A DNA stretch of 64,000 bases from Pseudomonas farris (GTDB lineage: Bacteria > Pseudomonadota > Gammaproteobacteria > Pseudomonadales > Pseudomonadaceae): assembly GCF_019145235.1 (NCBI RefSeq), contig NZ_JAHSTV010000003.1, positions 310,001 through 374,000 on the forward strand, in the 5' to 3' direction. Positions 1 through 10,626 of this stretch are shown piece by piece; the first letter of the stretch is position 1, and every line of letters starts with the position of its first letter. The translations under genes and the position numbers were made by a program. A model generated the notes under the pieces. The model had not been told where the DNA came from, ran no database searches, and was given only the letters and a program-made list of their open reading frames with translations.

Positions 1-1325
1 GCGCACCGTGGGAACTCGGTTTGGCCGAAACCCATCAGACCCTGCGCGGCAACGACCTGCGCGGCAAGGTCCGTGTGCAGACTGACGGCGGCTTGAAAAC
101 CGGCCTCGACGTGATCAAGGCAGCGATCCTTGGCGCTGAAAGCTTCGGCTTCGGCACCGCGCCAATGATCGCCCTGGGCTGCAAATACCTGCGTATTTGC
201 CACCTGAACAACTGCGCCACCGGCGTCGCGACTCAGAACGAGAAGCTGCGCAAGGATCACTACATCGGTACCGTTGACATGGTGGTGAATTTCTTCACCT
301 ACGTCGCCGAAGAAACCCGTGAGTGGCTGGCCAAGCTGGGCGTGCGCTCCCTCGAAGAGCTGATCGGTCGCACCGATCTGCTGGAAATCCTCGAAGGCCA
401 GACCGCCAAGCAAAACCACCTGGACCTGACGCCGTTGCTGGGCAGCGATCACATCCCGGCAGACAAGCCTCAGTTCTGCCAGGTCGAGCGCAACCCGCCG
501 TTCGACAAAGGCCTGCTGGCCGAGAAAATGGTCGACTTGGCCACCTCGGCCATCAACGACATGAGCGGCGCCGATTTCGCCCTGGATATCTGCAACTGCG
601 ACCGTTCCATCGGCGCGCGGATCTCCGGTGAAATCGCTCGCAAGCACGGCAACCAGGGCATGGCCAACGCGCCGATCACCTTCCGCTTCAAAGGCACGGC
701 CGGCCAGAGCTTTGGTGTGTGGAACGCCGGCGGTCTGAACATGTATCTGGAAGGCGATGCCAACGACTACGTCGGCAAAGGCATGACCGGCGGCAAGCTG
801 GTCATCGTTCCGCCGAAGGGCAGCATCTACAAGACTCAGGACAGCGCCATTATCGGCAACACCTGCCTGTATGGCGCCACCGGGGGCAAGCTGTTCGCCG
901 CCGGTACCGCGGGCGAGCGTTTCGCGGTGCGTAACTCCGGTGCTCACACTGTGGTGGAAGGCACTGGCGATCACTGCTGCGAGTACATGACCGGTGGTTT
1001 CGTCTGCGTGTTGGGCAAGACCGGTTACAACTTCGGCTCAGGCATGACCGGCGGTTTCGCCTACGTGCTCGACCAGGACAACACCTTCGTTGACCGGGTC
1101 AACCACGAACTGGTGGAAATCCAGCGGATCAGCGGTGAGGCGATGGAAGCCTATCGCAGCCACCTGCAACGCGTGCTGAACGAATACGTCGAGGAAACCG
1201 ACAGCGAGTGGGGTCGTAACCTCGCTGAAAACCTCGATGACTATCTGCGTCGTTTCTGGCTGGTCAAGCCCAAGGCTGCCAACCTGAAATCGTTGCTTTC
1301 CAGCACCCGTGCCAACCCGCAGTGA
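1..1325 (+). CDS. gltB: Glutamate synthase (NADPH) large subunit, 3' part only
   Basis: This is the C-terminal part of the glutamate synthase alpha subunit, which with GltD makes two glutamates from glutamine and 2-oxoglutarate. The frame is open from base 3 ([14 protein letters not shown]), so the gene begins outside the window. Visible parts are the end of the FMN-binding barrel, the cysteines of the 3Fe-4S cluster in [12 protein letters not shown] near residue 60, and the GXGXG beta-helix domain with repeats such as [14 protein letters not shown] and [20 protein letters not shown]. The stop is TGA at 1323-1325. gltD follows after 33 bases on the same strand, the usual gltBD operon. Assignment is secure; only the 5' end is missing. 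Confidence 0.97.
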   Translation, partial: APWELGLAETHQTLRGNDLRGKVRVQTDGGLKTGLDVIKAAILGAESFGFGTAPMIALGCKYLRICHLNNCATGVATQNEKLRKDHYIGTVDMVVNFFTYVAEETREWLAKLGVRSLEELIGRTDLLEILEGQTAKQNHLDLTPLLGSDHIPADKPQFCQVERNPPFDKGLLAEKMVDLATSAINDMSGADFALDICNCDRSIGARISGEIARKHGNQGMANAPITFRFKGTAGQSFGVWNAGGLNMYLEGDANDYVGKGMTGGKLVIVPPKGSIYKTQDSAIIGNTCLYGATGGKLFAAGTAGERFAVRNSGAHTVVEGTGDHCCEYMTGGFVCVLGKTGYNFGSGMTGGFAYVLDQDNTFVDRVNHELVEIQRISGEAMEAYRSHLQRVLNEYVEETDSEWGRNLAENLDDYLRRFWLVKPKAANLKSLLSSTRANPQ

Positions 1326-2777
<1,452 letters not shown>

Positions 2778-2805
2778 TCACTTTCCAAAACTGGAATGCG
2801 ATCAA

Positions 2806-2896
2806 ATGTGGGAGCGGGCTTGCTCGCGAAAGCGGTCTGTCAGTCAACATCTCTGTTGAATATGACGGCCCCTTCGCGAGCAAGCCCGCTCCCACA
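2806..2896. repeat. REP pair (inverted) between gltD and hemE
   Basis: GTGGGAGCGGGCTTGCTCGC and its reverse complement face each other about 45 bases apart, forming an imperfect cruciform-capable unit of about 91 bp. The same unit recurs eight more times in the window, always between genes. It is a typical Pseudomonas REP doublet. Confidence 0.85.
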
Positions 2897-3027
2897 GTGT
2901 TTTTTGGTGTTGCCAAAACCGTGTTCCACCGCGACAAATTGACCCGATAGACAAAAGGAACGGCTCTTACCGTGCCTTTTGCGTCGCGCTCTGAGAAAAT
3001 GCCCGCACTTTTTTTCCGGATGCCGAC

Positions 3028-4095
3028 ATGACTGCCCTGAAGAACGACCGTTTCCTTCGCGCCCTGCTCAAGCAACCCGTAGACGTCACCCCTGTGTGGA
3101 TGATGCGTCAGGCCGGTCGCTACCTGCCTGAATACCGCGCCAGCCGTGCCAAGGCCGGTGATTTCATGAGCCTGTGCATGAACCCGGCGTTCGCTTGCGA
3201 AGTCACGATGCAGCCGCTCGACCGCTATCCACAACTGGACGCGGCGATCCTGTTTTCCGACATCCTGACCATCCCCGATGCCATGGGCCAAGGCCTGTAC
3301 TTCGAAACCGGTGAAGGTCCGCGCTTCAAAAAAGTCATCAGCACCCTGGCCGACATCGAAGCCCTGCCGATTCCTGATCCGCACAAAGACCTCGGCTACG
3401 TCATGGACGCGGTCAGCACCATCCGCCGCGAACTGAACGGCCGCGTGCCGCTGATCGGCTTCTCCGGCAGCCCATGGACCCTGGCCACCTACATGGTCGA
3501 AGGCGGTTCGTCGAAAGACTTCCGCAAGACCAAAGCCATGCTCTACGACAACCCGCAAGCCATGCACCTGCTGCTGGACAAGCTCGCACAGTCGGTCACT
3601 ACGTACCTCAACGGCCAGATCATGGCTGGCGCGCAAGCGGTGCAGATCTTCGACACTTGGGGTGGCAACCTCTCCGCAGCGGCCTACCAGGAATTCTCCC
3701 TGGCCTACATGCGCAAAATCGTCAGCGGCCTGATCCGCGAACACGAAGGCCGCAAAGTGCCGGTCATCCTGTTCACCAAGAACGGCGGCCTGTGGCTGGA
3801 AAGCATCGCTGACGCTGGCGCGGATGCGCTCGGCCTGGACTGGACTTGCGACATTGGCGAAGCCCGCCAACGCGTCGGCAGCAAAGTCGCCCTGCAAGGC
3901 AACATGGACCCAACCGTGCTCTACGCGAAACCTGAAGCCATCCGCACCGAAGTCGGCCGGATCCTCGCCAGCTACGGCAAAGGCAGCGGCCACGTGTTCA
4001 ACCTCGGTCATGGCATCACGCCGGAAGTCGACCCAGAACATGCTGGTGCGTTCCTGCGTGCGGTACATGAACTGTCGGCGCAGTATCACGAGTAA
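3028..4095 (+). CDS. hemE: Uroporphyrinogen decarboxylase
   Basis: HemE (355 aa) removes four carboxyl groups from uroporphyrinogen III to give coproporphyrinogen III in cytosolic heme synthesis. The N-terminal signature [16 protein letters not shown] and the second signature [17 protein letters not shown] are both present. The substrate-pyrrole-binding aspartate lies in [16 protein letters not shown]. Full length, with ATG at 3028 preceded by a purine-rich CCGGATGCCGAC stretch rather than a strong Shine-Dalgarno. It is separated from gltD by 250 bases containing a REP pair, so probably has its own promoter, and it ends at a good intrinsic terminator. Confidence 0.97.
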   Translation: MTALKNDRFLRALLKQPVDVTPVWMMRQAGRYLPEYRASRAKAGDFMSLCMNPAFACEVTMQPLDRYPQLDAAILFSDILTIPDAMGQGLYFETGEGPRFKKVISTLADIEALPIPDPHKDLGYVMDAVSTIRRELNGRVPLIGFSGSPWTLATYMVEGGSSKDFRKTKAMLYDNPQAMHLLLDKLAQSVTTYLNGQIMAGAQAVQIFDTWGGNLSAAAYQEFSLAYMRKIVSGLIREHEGRKVPVILFTKNGGLWLESIADAGADALGLDWTCDIGEARQRVGSKVALQGNMDPTVLYAKPEAIRTEVGRILASYGKGSGHVFNLGHGITPEVDPEHAGAFLRAVHELSAQYHE

Positions 4096-4111
4096 TCGTG
4101 GCCCAATAAAA

Positions 4112-4139
4112 AACGCCCGGCTTATGCCGGGCGTTTTTG
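4112..4139 (+). terminator. Intrinsic terminator of hemE
   Basis: AACGCCCGGC (4112-4121) and GCCGGGCGTT (4126-4135) form a perfect 10-bp stem with a four-base loop, followed by a T run. It lies 16 bases after the hemE stop. Confidence 0.9.
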
Positions 4140-4167
4140 TATGAGACATCAGGTAGTACCCGGTCAA

Positions 4168-4257
4168 TGTGGGAGCGGGCTTGCTCGCGAAAGCGGTTAA
4201 TCATTCAGCATTGATGTCGACTGATCCGCCACCTTCGCGAGCAAGCCCGCTCCCACA
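4168..4257. repeat. REP pair between hemE and the MFS gene
   Basis: Same inverted doublet as at 2806-2896. TGTGGGAGCGGGCTTGCTCG opens it and the reverse complement closes it about 40 bases later. It sits between two convergent genes. Confidence 0.85.
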
Positions 4258-4267
4258 AGGTTGTGCG

Positions 4268-5542
4268 TCAGGCTTTCACATTTTCCAACGGCGGCAACTT
4301 CGCCAGCTTCAACGCCACCAACAACGCAATCACCAACAACCCGCCAATAAATAACCCGATCCCGTTCCAGCCACCCCAGTGCCAGGCCACACCGCCCGCC
4401 GTACCCGCGATACTCGACCCGGCGTAATAGCTGAACAGGTACAGCGACGACGCCTGTCCTCTGGCCTTGATCGCACGACGGCCGATCCAGCTACTGGCCA
4501 CCGAATGCGCCCCAAAGAAGCCGAAGGTAAAGATCAGCATGCCGAGAATCACCAGCGGTAACGGCGTGAACATGGTCAGGGCGATGCCCGCGAGCATGAC
4601 CACAATGGTCGCCCAGAGCACTTTGCGCCGGCCGAGTTGGTCGGCCAGGGCGCCGATTTTCGCCGAGCTGTAGATGCCCGACAGGTACACCACCGAAAGC
4701 AGCCCGACGAAGGCCTGGTCCATATGGTACGGCTCGGCCAGCAAGCGATAGCCGATGTAGTTGAACAGCGTGACAAACGCGCCCATCAGCACGAACGCCT
4801 CAAGGAACAGCAGTGGTAGACCTGCATCGCGAAAGTGCATGGTGAAGCCGTCCAGCAAGCTGCGCGGATGAAGCGAGCGGGCTCGGAAGTTGCGCGATTC
4901 CGGGAGGATTTTCCAGAACACCGCTGCGGCAATCAGCGCCAGGCTGCCGATGACCAGCATCGCCGTGTGCCAGCTGACGAAGTCGATCAATACCCCGACG
5001 ATCAACCGTCCACACATGCCGCCGATGGCATTGCCACCGATGTATAACCCCATGGCGAGGCCAAGGTGCTGCGGATGGATTTCTTCGCTCAGGTAAGTCA
5101 TCGCGACCGCCGCCAGACCGCTCAACGACAGCCCCACCAGCGCCCGCATCACCAGCACGCCTTGCCAGCTCGGGATCATCGCGCTGGCCATGGTGAAGAG
5201 AGCTGCGGCGAACAGTGCGGCGACCATCACCGGTTTACGCCCGATGCGATCAGAGATGGGGCCGGTGATCAGCAAGCCGATGGCAAGCATGCCGGTGGCG
5301 ACCGACAGGATCAGGCTGCTCTGGGCTGCGTTGATGGAAAACTCATGTGACAGCAGCGGCATCATCGGCTGCACGCAATACAGCAGGGCAAAGGTCGCGA
5401 AACCGCCCGAGAACAGCGCCAGCACCGTGCGCATAAACATCGGTGTGCCTTTCTCGATGTAGATCTCGCTTAGCTCAGTGACGACGTCGTCCAGCGGAGT
5501 GGGCGGAATTTCATGGGCGAGTGGAGCGACAGCAGTTTTCAC
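4268..5542 (-). CDS. MFS efflux transporter, YnfM-like
   Basis: This 424-residue inner-membrane protein has about 12 hydrophobic segments and the loop motif GPISDRIGRKPVM between helices 2 and 3, diagnostic of the major facilitator superfamily. Overall layout, a 36-residue polar N-terminus then FALLYCVQPMMPLLS, resembles the YnfM/arabinose-efflux group. The start codon is GTG, with GAGG seven bases upstream. It is divergent from a LysR gene, the same arrangement as ynfM and ynfL in E. coli, so control by that regulator is likely. The substrate cannot be read from the sequence. Confidence 0.88.
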   Translation of the reverse strand: MKTAVAPLAHEIPPTPLDDVVTELSEIYIEKGTPMFMRTVLALFSGGFATFALLYCVQPMMPLLSHEFSINAAQSSLILSVATGMLAIGLLITGPISDRIGRKPVMVAALFAAALFTMASAMIPSWQGVLVMRALVGLSLSGLAAVAMTYLSEEIHPQHLGLAMGLYIGGNAIGGMCGRLIVGVLIDFVSWHTAMLVIGSLALIAAAVFWKILPESRNFRARSLHPRSLLDGFTMHFRDAGLPLLFLEAFVLMGAFVTLFNYIGYRLLAEPYHMDQAFVGLLSVVYLSGIYSSAKIGALADQLGRRKVLWATIVVMLAGIALTMFTPLPLVILGMLIFTFGFFGAHSVASSWIGRRAIKARGQASSLYLFSYYAGSSIAGTAGGVAWHWGGWNGIGLFIGGLLVIALLVALKLAKLPPLENVKA

Positions 5543-5624
5543 TTCGGACCTCGGAGGGGCGCAGCCGGTCAGGCAATGAAAAAATCATATAGCTGGCTAA
5601 TGATTCAATCCAATATATTGTTCG

Positions 5625-5650
5625 ACCTGTTTGATAGGTTTTACGACCTA
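5625..5650. promoter_or_regulatory. Candidate LysR-type operator in the divergent intergenic region
   Basis: Two overlapping dyads lie just before the regulator start: ACCTGTTTGATAGGT (5625-5639, fits T-N11-A) and TAGGTTTTACGACCTA (5635-5650). LysR regulators normally bind such sites in the shared promoter of the divergent gene pair. The assignment is by position and symmetry only. Confidence 0.45.
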
Positions 5651-5661
5651 ATGGAGTTTTC

Positions 5662-6564
5662 ATGGAATTGCGCCACCTGCGCTACTTCATCGCCGTCGCC
5701 GAAGAACTGCATTTCGGCCGCGCCGCCCAGGTGCTGGGCATCTCGCAACCGCCGCTGAGCCAGCAGATTCAGGCGCTGGAACAGGAGGTCGGCGCCCGGT
5801 TATTCGAACGGACCAATCGTCGGGTCGAACTCAGTGAGGCCGGTCGGCTGTTTCTGGAAGAGGCGCGGTTGGTGCTGGCTCAGGTCGACAAAGCAGCGGA
5901 TGTTGCGCGGCGGGCACAACTCGGAGAGTTGGGTGAACTGAAGATCGGCTTCACCTCGTCGGCCCCGTTCAACTCGACCATTCCTCAGGCGATTTTCTCG
6001 TTTCGCCAGAGTTTCCCGGCGGTGCACCTGAACCTGCGGGAAATGAGCAGCACCCAAGTGGCCGATGCATTGGTGGATGAGTCGATTGAAGTCGGCATCA
6101 TGCGGCCGCTGGGCTTGCCGGACTCACTCAGCGTGGTGGAACTGATGCGCGAGCCACTGGTGGCGGTGCTTAGCTCCAAGCATCCGTTGGTGAGCGGCAG
6201 CGAAGACGGTTTATTCCTCTCGGCGCTGGCCCTCGAACCCTTCGTATTTTTCCCACGTAGCTATGGCAGTGGTTTGTACGCACAGCTGCTCAGCCTGGCG
6301 CGGGATGTCGGGTTCAGCCCGCACTTCGCGCAAGAGGCTGGCGAGGCGATGACGATTATCGGGTTGGTGGCGGCAGGTCTGGGAGTGTCGGTATTGCCGG
6401 CGTCGTATCAGCGGATGCGTATTGATGGCGTGGTCTACCGCCCGTTGCTCGATCCGGAAGCGGTGTCGGCGGTGTGGCTGGTACAGCGCAAGGATCAGAA
6501 GTCGCCGATGGCCAAGGCGTTTGTGGAATTGCTGACGCGTAAGGTTGAACCTTTGAAGCCGTAA
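5662..6564 (+). CDS. LysR-family transcriptional regulator
   Basis: A 300-residue regulator with an N-terminal winged helix-turn-helix (MELRHLRYFIAVAEELHFGRAA, then VLGISQPPLSQQIQALE) and a C-terminal effector domain from about residue 90 (LKIGFTSSAPFNSTIP). The family acts as a tetramer responding to a small co-inducer. GGAG lies six bases before the ATG. Its divergence from the MFS gene and the two dyads between them suggest it controls the transporter and itself. The inducer is unknown. Confidence 0.93.
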   Translation: MELRHLRYFIAVAEELHFGRAAQVLGISQPPLSQQIQALEQEVGARLFERTNRRVELSEAGRLFLEEARLVLAQVDKAADVARRAQLGELGELKIGFTSSAPFNSTIPQAIFSFRQSFPAVHLNLREMSSTQVADALVDESIEVGIMRPLGLPDSLSVVELMREPLVAVLSSKHPLVSGSEDGLFLSALALEPFVFFPRSYGSGLYAQLLSLARDVGFSPHFAQEAGEAMTIIGLVAAGLGVSVLPASYQRMRIDGVVYRPLLDPEAVSAVWLVQRKDQKSPMAKAFVELLTRKVEPLKP

Positions 6565-6567
6565 CTA

Positions 6568-6599
6568 CGGGTGACCCCAGTGAGGTCACCCGTTTTTTT
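6568..6599 (+). terminator. Intrinsic terminator of the LysR gene
   Basis: CGGGTGACC (6568-6576) pairs perfectly with GGTCACCCG (6584-6592), followed by seven T residues. It begins three bases after the stop codon. Confidence 0.9.
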
Positions 6600-6703
6600 A
6601 CCAGGCACTACACCGAAACCTGCACCTGCAATCGTCGCCCGATGACATCCATCAGATCGCAACCATCGCGCAATGAATTCGCTAACACTCGCGCCAACTA
6701 GCA

Positions 6704-7144
6704 TCACTGGGCAGTTTGCGTTTGCTGCGCCTTGTTTTGTTCCGCCTGTGCTATAGCTTTGAAATCATAGGTCGGATAGAACTCGGTTTTGTAACTTCCC
6801 CACGCTGTATTTTCAAGTGCAAGGTTTACTTCGGCAAGACGGGAGGCCGGGAAGCGCACTGTGACGACTTGTCCGATACCCATCATTATGTTCCAACTGA
6901 CAACCTCTACTCCCGCAGGTGGAAATGCCTTATAGAATCCTTGTTTGGCAAGTTGAGCCTTTAATTCGCCCAATGGCCGTGATTGATCGTGCTTTAAAAA
7001 TACGGTCAGCATGACCGCATTATCTGGCGTGGCAACGGCATTTTTTGCAGGGGAATTTGTTGTGGACTGCGCATTGACAGCGCCGCAGAAGGCCGAGGTT
7101 ATCAAAAGCGTAGATGCAAGGAGTGTTTTGAGTGATTTCTGCAT
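6704..7144 (-). CDS. Small exported protein of unknown function
   Basis: I do not recognise this family. With the start at 7144 the protein is 146 residues and opens with a clear Sec signal peptide (MQKSLKTLLASTLLITSAFC, probable cleavage after VNA). An upstream in-frame start at 7186 would place 14 extra residues before the signal, so it was not used. The mature part is a single domain of about 95 residues with VMLTVFLKHDQSRPLGELKAQL, followed by a Gln/Ala-rich tail (QAEQNKAQQTQTAQ). The DUF4822 gene is upstream on the same strand about 100 bases away, so the two may be cotranscribed. Confidence 0.7.
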   Translation of the reverse strand: MQKSLKTLLASTLLITSAFCGAVNAQSTTNSPAKNAVATPDNAVMLTVFLKHDQSRPLGELKAQLAKQGFYKAFPPAGVEVVSWNIMMGIGQVVTVRFPASRLAEVNLALENTAWGSYKTEFYPTYDFKAIAQAEQNKAQQTQTAQ

Positions 7145-7246
7145 GTTGAAATTCCATGTTTTATTAGGCGGCAAGATTGATTTCAAGCGGTAACGCTACT
7201 CCAGCGGAACTACCTGAGTCATTTAGTGTGCTATGGGCGACTGGTT

Positions 7247-7771
7247 TCAGTTTGTGATATTAGTATCTGGCTTAATGGTGGACTTTGTTTCCACTGTTCC
7301 AGTGTAGGGGGCATGAACTACATAGATACGCACCAGAGGGTTATTGGCTATCATGTCGCGAGGCACTTCGCGAGAATAGGTGAATTCATTTGGATTCAAC
7401 TTTTCCAATCGCCTGACTACGGTTTTGGTTGGCCCGACATCGGGCACTAAAATGTGGCTTTTTTGATCGCCAGTGACAAAGAAGTAACCTCCACCTCCAT
7501 TGTCGTACTTTGAATTTCCCGTATCGGTGTAAAAGAATTCATAGCGATTGCGTTCGGGATCCCACGTCGATATTCCGACCACGCCAGGATAATTCGCTTT
7601 TACGTCCGTTTGTGGTGCGCCCTCTATATAGACCTTGGTTGTCAGCCATTGAGGAGAAGATGCCAGAGCCCGAGTATCGGCAGTGGCGGGGGCTTGTTGC
7701 GCAAAACTACCCAGCGGACAGAACAATGCCGCAAGAAGTAGGCATGTAGAAGTAATGTTGTTCTTTTGCAT
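7247..7771 (-). CDS. Exported DUF4822-type protein
   Basis: A 174-residue protein with a Sec signal peptide (cleavage likely after SFA in LFCPLGSFAQQ). The mature region (WLTTKVYIEGAPQTDVKANY, then YEFFYTDTGNSKYDNGGGGYFFVTGDQK and FTYSREVPRDM) follows the pattern I recall for DUF4822, small secreted or periplasmic domains with no established biochemical role. AAGGAG lies nine bases before the ATG. It probably heads a two-gene unit with the small exported protein downstream. Family name is from memory of the motif order; function is unknown. Confidence 0.65.
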   Translation of the reverse strand: MQKNNITSTCLLLAALFCPLGSFAQQAPATADTRALASSPQWLTTKVYIEGAPQTDVKANYPGVVGISTWDPERNRYEFFYTDTGNSKYDNGGGGYFFVTGDQKSHILVPDVGPTKTVVRRLEKLNPNEFTYSREVPRDMIANNPLVRIYVVHAPYTGTVETKSTIKPDTNITN

Positions 7772-8079
7772 GCGGATAACTCCTTATCTGCTTTTGTTGG
7801 TTGCTCGCTATTGATTATCCAGATTCAATGCGTGAAAAGTATAGGCTGGGAGTGAGGGGGGCAATAGCGGGGTAATGAATTGTAATAGTTCGGCGTTTTT
7901 TCGAAGTAATACTTCGTCGCGCTTGTTTTAGATGTGCTGGTTGTTTGGGTTTGCCTATATATTGAAATCACAAGGCTGGCTGTAGGAACTTTCCGAAGTG
8001 ATACACTCCGTTTTCCTATGTTTCATGTATGTGCCGAGGACTCAGATGTGGCGAGAAGTTGCTGGCGCGTAAAGCGTTT
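7772..8079. other. Intergenic region without a recognisable gene
   Basis: About 300 bases, visibly richer in A+T than the flanks near 7790-8000. It should hold the promoter of the DUF4822 gene, but no convincing -35/-10 pair stands out. The short open frame at 7934-8122 lacks a ribosome binding site and any recognisable sequence. Confidence 0.5.
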
Positions 8080-8147
8080 AAAAGATCGCAGCCTTCGGCA
8101 GCGCCTACACCGATCTATGTAGGAGCTGCCGAAGGCTGCGATCTTTT
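8080..8147. terminator. Inverted repeat downstream of the APE operon
   Basis: AAAAGATCGCAGCCTTCGGC (from 8080) pairs with GCCGAAGGCTGCGATCTTTT (ending 8147), a long stem of about 23 bp with a loop of about 20. Runs of A and T at the two ends make it a possible bidirectional terminator. A related GATCGCAGCC repeat lies at 62455-62493. Confidence 0.6.
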
Positions 8148-8194
8148 GATCCTCGGTAATACCTGAGTGTGTCGCGGCTAGTCTGCGTCAGGCG

Positions 8195-8641
8195 TTACTG
8201 AACCTTCGCCAAATCCCCTTTCAACGCAACGCCCGCCATGAGCGCCCCAGCGTGGCACTCATAGTTCTTGGCATCCTTGCGCTCGTTGCTCTTGTAGAAA
8301 CTGACGATGTTGGTCACGGCGTTGGCGCCGGCGTTCTTCGCTGCTTGGTGCAGGCTGATGATTGCCGATTGCGCGACCCACTCGCAGGCCACTTCGTCAG
8401 ACTTGTTGAAGGCGTTGGTTTTCTTGTTGGTCACGGCACCCGTACTGAGGACGGTGACGTTGCCAGTCGGGGTATTGCCCGCCAGGTAGAATTTCACGCT
8501 GCCATCGATTTTGCCGGCGCGGGTTGCTTCGGCGACTGCTTTGTCAAAAGGCAGATACACCGCGGTGTCACGGGCCTGGCTGATGCCCGGCAACGCACAG
8601 ATCAGCAGGGTGGCGGCGGCAGCGAGTTTCTTGAAGTGCAT
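8195..8641 (-). CDS. Small exported protein at the end of the APE operon (often misnamed excinuclease)
   Basis: A 148-residue protein with a Sec signal peptide (cleavage likely after ISQA). The C-terminal part has AAKNAGANAVTNIVSFYKSN and two cysteines (VACEW, NYECH). The A-x-GANAVxxI pattern resembles YbjQ/DUF74-type domains. Homologues are, to my memory, labelled excinuclease ATPase subunit, but there is no Walker motif or zinc finger, so that name is not supported. It starts 31 bases after the last ketosynthase with AAGGAG six bases before the ATG, so it is probably the 21st gene of the operon. Its role is unknown. Confidence 0.7.
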   Translation of the reverse strand: MHFKKLAAAATLLICALPGISQARDTAVYLPFDKAVAEATRAGKIDGSVKFYLAGNTPTGNVTVLSTGAVTNKKTNAFNKSDEVACEWVAQSAIISLHQAAKNAGANAVTNIVSFYKSNERKDAKNYECHAGALMAGVALKGDLAKVQ

Positions 8642-8671
8642 GGAGGTCTCCTTGACCCTGAGTAATTCCGA

Positions 8672-9898
8672 TTACGACCAGCGGCGGAAAATCAACGAGG
8701 TGTTGACCCCACCAAAAGCGAAATTGTTGTTCATCACGTACTGGTTGCTCATCTGCCGGAATTCACCGCGCAGGTAATCGAGCTTGCCGCACTGCGGATC
8801 GACCTCATCGAGGTTGAACGTATGCACGTACTGGTCGCGGTTCATCATTTCGATGCTGAACCAGGACTCCAGAGCGCCGCAGGCTCCCAGGGTATGACCG
8901 AGGAAACTCTTCTGCGAACTGATTGGCATGTGTTCGCCGAACAACGCGCTGGTGGCCAGTGTTTCGGCAATGTCGCCCTGTTCCGTAGCGGTGCCATGAC
9001 CGTTCACATAGCCGATGTCCGAAGGCTGCAGTCCGGCGTCTTCCAGGGCGAGTTCCATGGCCCGCCGCATGGTGAGCTGCTCCGGACGGGTGGCGTGCTG
9101 ACCGTCGGCGTTGCTGCCGAAACCCACGATCTCGGCGTGGATATGTGCACCGCGCGCCAGGGCGTGTTCGAGTTCTTCAAGCACCAGCATGCCGCCGCCT
9201 TCACCGATAACCAGGCCATCGCGGCCGGTGTCGTAAGGGCGAGGGTTGGTTTGCGGGGCGTCGTTTTTCAGGCTGGTGGCGTAGAGCGCATCGAACACCA
9301 TGGCTTCGGTCGGGCACAGCTCTTCGGCGCCGCCGGCGAGCATCAGCGGCAGGCGGCCGAACTTGATCGATTCGTAGGCATAACCGATGCCCTGGCTGCC
9401 GCTGGTGCAGGCGCTGGAGGTCGGGATCAGTCGGCCGGTGAGGCCAAAGAAGATGCTGATATTCGCTGCCGTGGTGTGCGGCATCATTCGTACGTAAGAG
9501 TTGGCGTTCAGGCCTTCGGCCACTGAGTTGAGCAGCATTTTGCCGAACGCCTTGATCTCGTCGGTGCTGCCGGTGGACGAGCCGCAGGAAACGCCCATGC
9601 GTCCGTCCTTGATCGACTCGTCACCCAGCAGACCGGCGTCCGTCAAGGCCTGTTCAGCCGCGCCCACGGCCAGGCGCGAGACGCGGCCCATGCTGCGCAG
9701 CTGCTTGCGGGTCCAGTGGCTTGGCACCTTGAAGTCATCGATCGGCCCGGCCAGGCGCGTGTTGAGTTCAGTGAAACGGTCCCACTCGTCCATGCGGCGG
9801 ATGCCGCTGCGATTGGCGGCGAAGTTGCCGGCGATGGTGTCCCAGTCGCTGCCCAGTGAGGTAATGCCGGCCATGCCGGTGACGACGACGCGTTTCAT
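8672..9898 (-). CDS. apeR: Beta-ketoacyl-ACP synthase (FabF-like), ApeR-type
   Basis: A 408-residue condensing enzyme expected to take part in aryl-polyene elongation. The active-site cysteine is in TSSACTSGSQGIGYA, and the two catalytic histidines are in NGHGTATEQGD and KSFLGHTLGACG, so the triad is complete. The C-terminus has the FAFGGVNTSLIFRR signature. ATG at 9898 shares one base with the TGA of the ketoreductase (TGATG). A GTG at 9904 is also possible. It occupies the position of the last ketosynthase in known APE clusters, after O, P and Q homologues. The symbol is given on order and family. Confidence 0.85.
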   Translation of the reverse strand: MKRVVVTGMAGITSLGSDWDTIAGNFAANRSGIRRMDEWDRFTELNTRLAGPIDDFKVPSHWTRKQLRSMGRVSRLAVGAAEQALTDAGLLGDESIKDGRMGVSCGSSTGSTDEIKAFGKMLLNSVAEGLNANSYVRMMPHTTAANISIFFGLTGRLIPTSSACTSGSQGIGYAYESIKFGRLPLMLAGGAEELCPTEAMVFDALYATSLKNDAPQTNPRPYDTGRDGLVIGEGGGMLVLEELEHALARGAHIHAEIVGFGSNADGQHATRPEQLTMRRAMELALEDAGLQPSDIGYVNGHGTATEQGDIAETLATSALFGEHMPISSQKSFLGHTLGACGALESWFSIEMMNRDQYVHTFNLDEVDPQCGKLDYLRGEFRQMSNQYVMNNNFAFGGVNTSLIFRRWS

Positions 9899-10626
9899 CA
9901 GCACAGGCCTCCATTGACGGCCAGAACCTGCCGGGTGATGTACGACGCTTCCGCCGACATCAGGAAATTCACCGCACCGGCCACCTCTTCCGGGGTACCC
10001 ATGCGTTGTGCGGGGATCATTTTCATCAGTTCTTCCACCGGCACGTTTTCGTCGAGCATCGCCGTGTCGATCAGGCCGGGTGCGACACAGTTAACCGTGA
10101 TTTTGCGCTTGCCCAGTTCGATCGCCAGCGCCTTGGCTGCGCCGATCAAACCGGCCTTGGACGCGCTGTAATTGACTTGCCCGCGATTGCCGATCAGGCC
10201 GGAGACCGAGGTAATGCAGACAATCCGTCCGGCGGCGCGACGACGGATCATCGGCATCATTACCGGGTGCAGCACGTTGTAGAAGCCGTCGAGATTGGTG
10301 CGCATCACCAGATCCCAATCCTCCTCGCTCAGGGCTGGAAAAGCACCGTCGCGGGTCAGGCCAGCGTTGAGCACTACGCCGTAATAGGCGCCATGAGCTT
10401 CGACATCGGCTTCGAGAATAGCTTTGCAACGGGCACGGTCGGACACGTCGAATTGCAGAATGCGAGCGTTGCGGCCCAGGGCCTCGATTTCGGCCTTGAC
10501 GGCTTCGGCGTCCGCCAGACCACTGCGGCAATGCAGCACGATGTCATGCCCGGCTCGGGCCAGACGCAACGCGATGGCGCGGCCGATACCACGGCTGGAG
10601 CCGGTGACCAGTACGGATTCAGTCAT
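9898..10626 (-). CDS. apeQ: 3-ketoacyl-ACP reductase (FabG-like SDR), ApeQ-type
   Basis: A 242-residue short-chain dehydrogenase that would reduce the beta-keto group of the growing polyene on its carrier protein with NADPH. The cofactor motif TGSSRGIGRAIA is at the N-terminus. The catalytic Ser is in CITSVSGLIGNRG and the Tyr and Lys are in VNYSASKAGL. ATG at 10626 forms TGATG with the upstream stop and has AAGGAG seven bases before it. The GTG at 10629 would be less well spaced. It lies between the dehydratase and the final ketosynthase. Confidence 0.88.
   Translation of the reverse strand: MTESVLVTGSSRGIGRAIALRLARAGHDIVLHCRSGLADAEAVKAEIEALGRNARILQFDVSDRARCKAILEADVEAHGAYYGVVLNAGLTRDGAFPALSEEDWDLVMRTNLDGFYNVLHPVMMPMIRRRAAGRIVCITSVSGLIGNRGQVNYSASKAGLIGAAKALAIELGKRKITVNCVAPGLIDTAMLDENVPVEELMKMIPAQRMGTPEEVAGAVNFLMSAEASYITRQVLAVNGGLC

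Noticed and set aside
2806..4257. CRISPR-like recurrence of the GTGGGAGCGGGC units
   Set aside because: The units are dispersed over 57 kb as single inverted pairs between genes, not regularly spaced direct repeats, and no cas genes are present.
8195..8641. Excinuclease ATPase subunit function for the small exported protein
   Set aside because: There is a signal peptide and no Walker A/B, ABC signature or zinc finger; the name appears to be an inherited annotation.
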